DNA from: Micromussa lordhowensis
Lineage: Eukaryota; Cnidaria; Anthozoa; Scleractinia; Lobophylliidae
DNA: 64,000 nucleotides
NCBI GenBank assembly: GCA_964020085.1
Contig: OZ026598.1
Span: 14,900,930 to 14,964,929, forward strand
Reading direction: 5' to 3'
Shown: positions 56,582 through 64,000 of the stretch, in pieces
Layout: the number at the start of each line of letters is the position of its first letter
How positions within the stretch are numbered: position 1 is the stretch's first letter
Translations under genes and position numbers: made by a program
Notes under the pieces: model-generated
Databases searched by the model: none
What the model saw: only the letters and a program-made list of their open reading frames with translations
What the model was told of the DNA's origin: nothing

Positions 56582-57525
56582 CTAAAAAACACAAAATGCA
56601 ACCATAGACATGTGGTGTGTAACTGCATGTGGTGTGTAACTTTCCCACAGGCAAGTTGGAGAAACTAGTAATAATTTTTTTTCATTGTTTTCTACTTGTT
56701 GTCAGTTATTGGCTTGCAGGTGCTACATTGCTGGTCTTGCATGTACGACTGAACATGCATAATATAAATACACGTACATGTAGGCCTGTTGAAATTTAAG
56801 CATATTACCTGACTTTTTTTAACTTAAGTTGGTTGTGTAGTAGTTAAATCTTGCAGGTGATTTGAACCTGCTAGTCATTTGAAGAATATAATAATGAACT
56901 GATTATTGGAATTATACTAAACCCACTAGCTGTTCCAAGAGTACGGTTGATGGGCTTAATGTTAAAAAAAATCAGTTTAATTGAAATGACTAATGAGTTA
57001 AATATTTCAATAATCAATTCATTATTGCATTCTTGAATCGATTGGTGGATTAAGTATTCAAATAAAAAAAGCAGTTCCACCTTTACATATTATTACTGTG
57101 AATAGCATTTACAATGTAGTATAAACTTTTATAATCATATGGCAGTTTAAGTATTCCCCACCTCAAACCAGGCCTGATACAGGCCTCAGGAACTCGGGAA
57201 ACAGGTTACCATCCTTTCTCAGAAAAACTTCCTGATAGCATTTGAAGGGTTCGGTGGAAAAAGGGCGGAAGGTTTTTTACTCAAAATTTAACTTTTTCAG
57301 AAACGCTCCAAATTTCGCATGCAGTTTTGTTTACGTGGCTCAAACAATGTTCTGCATGTTTTTTCCCTGAAATTTGCTTCCTCTTTGAGATATTACGTAC
57401 GCAACAAAACACATTTTTCTAAGGCCATCCTCTGGGGACCTTTTGTTGAACGAAAAACAAAAGAATTAAGCCTTTTGTTTCGCTAAAGCATGGAGTCAGT
57501 ATAATACCCGAATTTCCTACTAGTG

Positions 57526-57605
57526 CTTCGTTAGCACAAGTGGCTAAGGCGCTTAACGGTCCGGAGTCGAGTTTGTTTTGTCCGGACGCTGGCTCGATAC
57601 GAGGT
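57526..57605 (+). repeat. tRNA-like segment, probably a SINE head or tRNA relic
   Basis: AGTGGCTAAGGCGC looks like an A-box and GGCTCGATACGAGG like a B-box, about 45 bp apart. The arms between do not fold into a proper anticodon stem in my reading, so I do not call a tRNA gene. Confidence 0.35.
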
Positions 57606-57865
57606 GGAGGTCGGTCCAATTTTTTTTTTCCGCTCTCTTTCTCTACACTTTTCAAAACCCAAGATATCTAGTTATCTTCGTGTCTTTGTAATTGAATTGC
57701 CGTTTTTACTGGTAGGGATGTGGGATGATGTGTTTTTTAGCTTCCATTGTGACGTATGCTTTCGGCGCGCAAAGCGATAATTATCAGATTAAACGAGACT
57801 TACCTGTAAGTTGAAATTTGATCAAGATTCTATGGAGGGGGAATTGGGACAAAAATGCAATTGAA

Positions 57866-58230
57866 TCGAGTTTCATGCCATTGGACCATTAACGACATTC
57901 CATTAAATCATACGTCATTCTATCGGACAATATTCTTCATGTCATTGGATCGGACTTCGTTTTTTGGATCATACGTCATTCTATCGGATCATACACTTCA
58001 TGTCATTGGATCGGACTTCATTTCATTGGATCATGCGTTTATTTATTGGATCATATATTTTATGTCATTGGATCGGGCTTCATGTCATTGCAACACATCA
58101 GTCGGTCAGGAAACCACATTCGTGTCATTGAATCTATATTTATGTCATTGGATCGTAGACCATTCGATCGGACCGTACAGGTCATGCCACTGGATCGAAC
58201 TTCGTGTCATTGGATCGGAAACGTCAGTCC
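57866..58230 (+). repeat. degenerate tandem repeat with TCATTGGATCGGACTTC
   Basis: Variants of TGTCATTGGATCGGACTTC recur about fifteen times at uneven spacing of 15-30 bp, alternating with CATACGTCATTCTATCGGA. This is an old, diverged satellite. Confidence 0.75.
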
Positions 58231-58921
58231 ATCGGGACAGCGGCTTATTGAAAGAGGTTTGTTTCCCAGAAAGCTTTTCCAGATACGTGACAGCAAACAT
58301 GGCGGTCAACATCAAACAACACAAGAACTCATAGAAAGCAGCATAAAAACGGTACTTCTTGATGTTTTGCATCAACTGGCTTCTAATGCAGATCTTGATT
58401 ATGGCTTATATAAGGTGGAGTGGTTATGCTCGCTGGTTTTCGCTAGTGCTATGTGATAACCATTTGCCAAGGGAGAAATTATTTATGCATATGTAATATG
58501 CTCAGCTTTGTAAAATACTATATAGAGCCACCTTAAAATTCGAAGTTTTGACAATCAAACTTCAAAGTTTACCCGCCCACTTGAGAACGTTTTGGTGCCA
58601 CTCTACAAAAACTTGAAGGGAAGCATAGTTGGTAGCGCGTACGGGAATTTTGTCTTTCGAAGTTTTTACAATCTGAATATCTGAATAAATGATAGGAAAT
58701 CAATAAAAGAATTTTAAACATATTGAACATATTTATGGGGAAACTCTTCAAGCAAAATTTTCTATACTTGTTTGTATAAAAATCTATCCGGAAATTCTCA
58801 ATTTTTCCCTAAAAATCCCTCCAAAAATTATTGTGAGATTGTAAAATCATCAAAATAAGGTAGCCCATAGGGTAGCCCATGGGCTAGCCCATGGGCCCGG
58901 GCCCAGGTTTTGTCCACACCC
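58231..58921. other. stretch without a recognised gene
   Basis: A plus-strand frame to 58456 includes LIESSIKTVLLDVLHQL, which I do not recognise. A cluster of GTAGCCCATGGGC words lies at 58860-58905. Confidence 0.4.
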
Positions 58922-59406
58922 GCTTTTACCACGTAAAAATGGCGCCGTAGTCATTCTTTTTACACCCAACACGCGATCGTACGTAAGTAATTTATTTGTA
59001 AGTTCAGATACACCACATTCATATATCTCACTGTCCTTTCTGGGTTTTGCCGCCTATGAACATTGTGTCACCATAAAGCATTTTAGCTGGTGAGATTGAG
59101 ACGAATTTCAATCTTTTTCTTTATTGATTTCCAGGCCGGGTCTGAGTTTTCGTGATCCGCCTGGGTTTCACGAAACCTCCGGCAGACCCCTGGAAATCAA
59201 TACACAAAAAGATTGAAATTCGTCTCAATCTCACCAGCTAAAATGCTTTATGGTGACACAATGTTCATAGGCGGCAAAACCCAGAAAGGACAGTGAGATA
59301 TATGAATGTGGTGTATCTGAACTTACAAATAAATTACTTACGTACGATCGCGTGTTGGGCCGGTGTAAAAAGAATGACTACGGCGCCATTTTTACGTGGT
59401 AAAAGC
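58922..59406. repeat. 485-bp near-perfect palindrome
   Basis: The outer ends GCTTTTACCACGTAAAAATG and complement pair, and arms of about 210 bp match almost base for base (e.g. CCGCCTATGAACATTGTGTC; AATTTCAATCTTTTT). The inner segment GATTTCCAGG and CCTGGAAATC also pairs around GTTTTCGTGATCCGCCTGGG. The very high arm identity implies recent origin. No clear flanking duplication. Confidence 0.88.
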
Positions 59407-59536
59407 TACTGTCTAGGGTAGCGTGACCTGCCTTTGCTAGCCCCTACACAGGGAGAATTTTGATAGTTTTCTGAGCCCACACTGACTGTCATTGACTGGA
59501 TTGCGGTTGGATATCGAAAACATGCATTTTTCAAAG

Positions 59537-59700
59537 TTGAATGTTGAATTGCGTAAACTTGTATGTTGAATTGCGTGAACTTGGATGTAGAATTGTAAAC
59601 TTGGATGTTGAATTGCGTAAACTTGGATGTTGAATTGTGAAACAAACAATGTCAAATCATCAATTGGAACAGAGAAATTGCAAACTTGAATGTTGAATTG
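59537..59700. repeat. short tandem repeat of about 21-23 bp
   Basis: GTTGAATTGCGTAAACTTG and variants occur about six times from 59537 to 59640, with a further outlier at about 59685. Confidence 0.8.
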
Positions 59701-60346
59701 CAGATGTAAGTACAAATTGTAAAACTACAACATCGAATGCCAAGCGTACAAGCAAAATTCAAAAGTTGAATTTTGGCCCCAATGGTACGCCATAAGGCAG
59801 TGTCAACAGGCTTGTCATAAAGCTTTGCAAATGTAGTAGAACAAGAAGACGCCTTAAGGCGTTTACGCGGGATTTATTGGTTTGGTAAGAATTATGTTGA
59901 ATGGCGTTGGAAGGTTGAGTAGTGTATCAAAAACAAATGTGTGCAGGAGAGACCGAGATGTTGAGTACTCCAACTGTGAAAGATATAAAAGCCAAGAAGA
60001 CATGATGAGAATGAAGTGAGCGTAAAGACCTTTAATAATAGTTACGGTTGCACGGAGAATATTATTGTGGTAAATGACCCTTTCCGGGAGAAATGAGCGT
60101 GGTGTGTGTCCGGACCGTTCATGAGACTAATTTACCATGGGAAATATCCATAGGTAAGGGAGAAAAGGCACTGAGGCTTTTCATTTACTTCAACACTGAT
60201 GAAACCGCCATTTTTTTAAACGGGTTTCTTTGCACGGTATAAACTTGGAAGAAGAGGCCTCATGTTGGTGGTGAGCTGTGGTGCGAAAAACTAGCCTCTG
60301 CCGACAAAGGATTTTTTCGTGTTCGTGACCGCATTGGTTGAGTCTT

Positions 60347-60413
60347 GTGTGAGCGTTGTGTACCAGGAGATCAGAGTATTGTGTGAGCGTTGTGTACTAG
60401 GAGATCAGAGTTG
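60347..60413. repeat. direct duplication, about 34-bp unit
   Basis: GTGTGAGCGTTGTGTACCAGG with AGATCAGAGT is repeated once with one substitution. Confidence 0.8.
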
Positions 60414-60677
60414 TGGCAATTTTTTTATTCGCGCAAAAGTCGCGTCATTTGACGACAGAACTGACGATTAATTTTGCTAAGGAATTGCGTGACGATATTG
60501 CGGGCATTGAAGGGTTGTTGGGAGAGGCTACTTTTCGTAAGGTAGCTCACAGTGTGAAAATGTAGCCTTTGCTCGGCGGGTATTTGTCCTGTTGAGAAAG
60601 ATTGACGTTGATATGAGGGAATAATATGGTGCAACTCTTTGTAACTACTGTATACCTGGTCCCCCACGGAGACGATT

Positions 60678-60734
60678 CTTAGGCTTGTCACGCGTTCCTC
60701 CCCGTTCGTGGGGAGGAACGCGTGACAAGCCTAG
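60678..60734. repeat. 57-bp palindromic insertion
   Basis: TAGGCTTGTCACGCGTTCCT and the following CCCC pair with GGGGAGGAACGCGTGACAAG and CCTAG around GTTCGT. It interrupts a minus-strand reading frame after FRLNTVGSL. Confidence 0.85.
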
Positions 60735-61316
60735 GAGACTACCAACTGTATTCAACCTAAATATATCACTAAATACAGCATTTGCAGACATTGATGCAAA
60801 AGAATTGCAACGTTCTCTTAAATGAGCCCAAATAGGTTCTTGAATTAACGTCATATCTGTTTGAAGATCATAGTTTTCTAATTGAAAACAAGCCTCTGAT
60901 AATTTTTGAAAAAACTCATTACGCTCAATACAGTTTAAAGAGTCTTTAAAAACGGCAAATGTAAGTTCAAGAAAACAGTCTACTGCGCATGAGAATTTTC
61001 CTGCACGAGTAAAACAATAGTTCACGAAATGTCTTCGATCTTTAGTTGTCTGTTGTTACTGTTCACTGATAGCTCTGGTCGTATCTTTAGTTACGTTACC
61101 GAACATGTTGCCATTTATAATGTGCGCTTCTTTGTTAGTAATGACATAAGGATTAAAGCTTCCATGTGAAGCGTGAGGTATTCGTCTCGACAAATACTTT
61201 CCCCTGTATCTCTCAATGTGAATAGGAAAACATTGGAAATCGTACGCGCATCGATTAGAAATTTTAACATTAGCGAAATCAATACTCTGTTTATGTAATG
61301 TCAAAGTGGATATCAC
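60735..61316 (-). pseudogene. repeat-family protein with Cys-protease-like block
   Basis: One frame reads GSFNPYVITNKEAHIINGN, a TGA at about 61056-61058, then RAGKFSCAVDCFLELTF, SLNCIERNEFFQKLSEACF, EPIWAHLRERCNSFASMS and FSDIFRLNTVG. I recall many cnidarian predicted proteins of this kind. FSCAVDCFLEL is reminiscent of a ubiquitin-protease cysteine box, but that is a loose resemblance. The 57-bp palindrome ends the frame. Dead copy; family uncertain. Confidence 0.45.
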
Positions 61317-61559
61317 ATACAGTAAAAATCGACAAAGCAGTAGAATATTGTGCGATTCAACCGAGTGATAGCTTCAACAGAGTGTGTACTTAAACGTTCT
61401 AACACCTGAGTACTTTGACTCAACTTTTCGATATCTGTACTCTGAGTCTCAGTTGCAGTGTGTTAAAATTGCTTCAATATTTATTTCGTGTTGAATAGTT
61501 TTTCACAACAAGTGTACTCGTTCAACAAGTCTACAAGTGGCTACTCACAGCTTTAATTG

Positions 61560-61668
61560 TCAATGAACTCGTTAGTTCGATTAGATATGGTGAACCTGTT
61601 GGTTCGACGACTGTGAACTTCCTTATGAACTCGTTGGTTCGACTTGAACTCGTTGGTTCGGTGACAAA
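61560..61668. repeat. dispersed GAACTCGTTGGTTCGA repeats
   Basis: Five variants of GAACTCGTTGGTTCGA occur within 109 bp at irregular spacing. A similar word GAACACGCTCGTTCA occurs near 13300-13620. Confidence 0.6.
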
Positions 61669-62027
61669 TTATTAACGACACTTTCAAAAACCACACTCTG
61701 TGCAGCTATTCACGTTTAACCACACAATTTCGAAACGAATCAAAATAACAAACCAATTATCCGGTGTAAGTGTCAAACACTTTAACTCCACTTTATCACT
61801 CTACGCAGTTATACCTGGCTTTATTTACTGACGAAGTAACTTTTTCCTGCTTGAATGGTGCAATCCAACCTGACTTGCACGTGATTCGTAGTTGCAGCCA
61901 ATAAAAATCACACAATTTTTTCGGGACGGGCTCGGGATACGGGAAAGTTTAAAAAAATAAGGCAATTTTTGACTCCCAAGAAATCTAAAGGAATGCGCTC
62001 CCGAATTTAAGACGCTGGCTGACTACG

Positions 62028-62621
62028 TCATCCCGCGTAATTAGACCACCCTGCACTCTGCATAATCACTGCTAGGCTTAGACCTTTAGCCTGACAACTG
62101 GATGTTGATGCAGCTCTGCTGCTATGAGCAGAGTATTTGTTAATGTCGATCCCTGCTGACTCTAACACTTGCTTAACCCATCTGGAGATGGTATCTTTGG
62201 ACACAGGTTTAAAAGGTTTAACATAACTTATCAGTAACTGCGAGTGGTCATCTCGCAACTGTTTCGTACGCTGCAAGTATTCCTTAAGATGTTTTACCAC
62301 ACAAGGTTTCTTGTCACTTTGGAAAGAGAGTAAATCAATGGGTGCTAGGTGTCGTCCAGGCTTACTCTGTTTTAGTTTCTCACAAATAGTTATTCTGTAG
62401 CGGTCATGCATTTCTTGGATGTAGTTGACATCAAGCTTATGTATAGTCTGTCCACGCTGTCCCGTAGTGAGACAAAGTAACATGGTGAAATTTAGAGTAA
62501 GCTGCTTAAGAGATAAGGATCTCAAAGGTGCAGCAGCCCTCAAATAACCTAACACAATATTAACGTCCCAAATTTCAGAATATTTGGGTAAAGCTGGTTT
62601 TAACTCAAAAATCCCTTTCAT
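62028..62621 (-). pseudogene. DIRS tyrosine recombinase, truncated before the catalytic Tyr
   Basis: It starts in KGIFELKPALPKYSEIWDV and includes LCLTTGQRGQTIHKL (first catalytic Arg), SKDTISRWVKQVLESAGI and YSAHSSRAASTS (His-x-x-Arg). It ends MQSAGWSNYAG with a stop. The family normally continues to an F-x-x-x-Y segment carrying the nucleophilic tyrosine; that part is lost and foreign sequence follows. Confidence 0.82.
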
Positions 62622-63303
62622 GCAACGAGCCCTGTGCTCCCTCCGTCATCAGCTTGTTCAACACTGTTGGAATAACACTAAATGGAGGGAAAGCATAAAA
62701 ATTTAGGTTGGACCAATTCAGGCTAAATGCATCGATGGCAATAGCCTCTGGGTCTGGTCTGTAAGACACATAAAGTGGGAACTGATGGTTTATACGAGAA
62801 GCAAACAAATCTACATCAGGTTTGAAGTGTAGCCTCTGTAGAGCACAAATTAGGGATGCCCTGTCAAGCCTCCACTCAGATGCTCTTTGGTTTCTGCGGG
62901 ATTCAAAATCCGCAATAAGATTTTGTTTTCCAGGAATATGTGCAGCACTAAGCCAGATCTTGCGATCTATACACCATTCCCAGATCTCCTTAGCCACAGA
63001 ATTGCAAGAGTCTGAGCGGCTTGTTCCCATGTGGTTAACCACAGTCACTGCTGTAGTGTTATCACACATTATTCTGATATGTGTATCGCTCTTCTCTTTA
63101 GCAAAAGTTTGGAGCCCCAACAAAATAGCCAACATTTCCAGATAGTTGATGTGGTGTTTAGATTCTGAATGGGACCAATTTCCTCCTGAGGACACCCCTG
63201 AAAATTCCGCCCCCAACTCATTAGGGAAGCATCTGTTGTTATTTGATACTGGGGTTGTGGGTGGTTGATTACGTTGTATGCATCTCCCACATGTTGAATC
63301 CAC
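62605..63303 (-). pseudogene. DIRS RNase H domain
   Basis: The first RNase H Asp is in TTDASLMSWG (in the preceding frame, about 63230). A frameshift at about 63205 leads to INYLEMLAILLGLQ (Glu), IMCDNTTAVTVVNHMGTSRS (Asp) and NLIADFESRRNQ (Asp). Then come FKPDVDLFASRINHQFPLY and AFPPFSVIPTVLNKL, the conserved connector between RNase H and recombinase. All four catalytic carboxylates are present across the two frames. Confidence 0.82.
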
Positions 63304-63984
63304 CAGTGTAATTCAGATTTAGCATGATGAGACAAAGACATCAAGTAATCAAAATTACCCTTTGTTCTAATCAGGGCTAGGGATTTATCTTTTTCCAGGT
63401 GGCGGTAGTAAAGAGCTCCATGCATGACCCCCGGGAAGCTAGAAACTATTTTCCCAATAACACTTGCTACTTCCCTAATAGAAGGGGAAGAGTTTTCTAG
63501 TAATTCAGTACAGACATTTTGTAAGCTAGTAGCTTTCTCTCTGGTCAGTTGTATTGTCATTGTCACTGAATTTATCACAAACCCTAGGATAGTAAGTACT
63601 TGTGTGGGTATGAAAGTGGACTTCTCTGGATGTACAATCAAGCCTAATTTATGCAGCAGGACAGTAGTGCCTATAACATTTAGGACACATTTCTCATGGG
63701 TTTAGGGTTAGTAGGTAAAGGTCATCAAGATGTGCCACAGCTATGTGTCCTTGTTTGTGCAGAGTAGACAGAGGGGTCTTAAGAATTTTACTAAATATAC
63801 GGGGGGCACATGACAACCCATTAGGAAGGCAGGTAAATTCATATAACTCTCCCTCCCAGATAAAGCGCAAAAATTTTCGATCTGAAAATCGAATGGGGAT
63901 AGAGTAATAGGCATTCTTCATTTCAACAGAAGCCATATAACAATTTTGGGAAACTAGTTTGGTTATGGTAGAAAGTGAGTCCAT
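63069..63984 (-). pseudogene. DIRS reverse transcriptase
   Basis: SVEMKNAYYSIPI, FTCLPNGLSCAPRIFSKILK and AVAHLDDLYLL (catalytic LDDL) come first, at 63984-63694. The frame then shifts at about 63690 into VHPEKSTFIPTQVLTILGF and VIGKIVSSFPGVMHGALYYR. The last block reads to ITTDASLMSWG, the start of RNase H. The shift between blocks makes this copy defective. The element continues upstream beyond 64000. Confidence 0.82.
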
Positions 63985-64000
63985 TTTAAAATGATAATGA

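Larger units (their letters stand above)
62028..64000 (-). mobile_element. DIRS-type tyrosine-recombinase retrotransposon, runs off window
   Basis: The domain order on the minus strand is reverse transcriptase, RNase H, tyrosine recombinase, with no integrase or protease. This is diagnostic of the DIRS/Ngaro order. Frames change at about 63690, 63205 and 62610. The 3' end is truncated at about 62040. Confidence 0.87.

Noticed and set aside
57526..57605. A tRNA gene
   Set aside because: A-box and B-box-like words are present, but no consistent acceptor and anticodon stems could be drawn; kept only as a tRNA-like repeat.
58256..58456. First exon of a plus-strand gene containing LIESSIKTVLLDVLHQL
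   Set aside because: No family recognised, overlapping frames on both strands, and the frame runs out of a degenerate repeat; no supporting second exon found.
63700..63715. Telomere-like GGGTTTAGGGTTAG
   Set aside because: Two units only, lying at a frame break in the DIRS reverse transcriptase; chance similarity.

Overview
The window is eukaryotic and animal: multi-exon genes with GT-AG introns, AT-rich introns, and dense, mostly decayed transposable elements. The repeat set (tRNA-derived SINEs, CR1/L2-like LINEs ending in short tandem repeats, Tigger, hAT of ZMYM1 type, Penelope, DIRS, many hairpin MITEs) and the exonic protein sequence suggest a cnidarian, most likely a stony coral or another anthozoan. 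That assignment is inferred from recalled repeat and protein style; no search was run.

The main host gene is EXOSC10 (Rrp6), the 3'-5' exonuclease of the nuclear RNA exosome. It lies on the minus strand, with its start codon at 53245 and 22 exons well supported down to 22023. A proposed 23rd exon ends at 19901. Every splice junction keeps reading phase, giving about 794 residues. All five DEDDy catalytic residues are present with the same spacing as in human EXOSC10. About 31 kb of the 33-kb gene is intron, filled with repeats. A second minus-strand host gene of unrecognised function contributes about five 3' exons between 56581 and 54971, with its stop codon about 1.7 kb from the EXOSC10 start codon.

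Region by region. 1-940: pogo-type DDE transposase with one intron, followed by a histone-like 3' stem-loop. 1240-1665: 3' end of a LINE. 2465-6803: Tigger element with TA target duplication, whose transposase gene is split by a complete hAT element (3782-6168, 5-bp duplication) and which also carries a minus-strand HIRAN-like reading frame. 6804-15580: MITEs, nested foldbacks and microsatellites. 15583-19400: decayed THAP gene, CR1/L2-like LINE and a 696-bp foldback. 19597-53245: EXOSC10, whose introns hold SINEs, a Penelope-like element, an L1/Tx1-like LINE, a PIF-like MITE, a head-to-head SINE palindrome, a 2.49-kb TA-flanked composite element with two internal tandem arrays, and a 637-bp foldback. 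53246-57000: probable promoter region and the unknown gene. 57800-61700: degenerate tandem repeats, a 485-bp near-perfect palindrome and a decayed repeat-family protein. 62028-64000: DIRS-type tyrosine-recombinase retrotransposon, minus strand, running off the window.

No bacterial-type operons, CRISPR arrays, rRNA or convincing functional tRNA genes were seen. The transposon genes are nearly all pseudogenes. The notable biology is the architecture of non-autonomous and nested elements rather than a host gene cluster.
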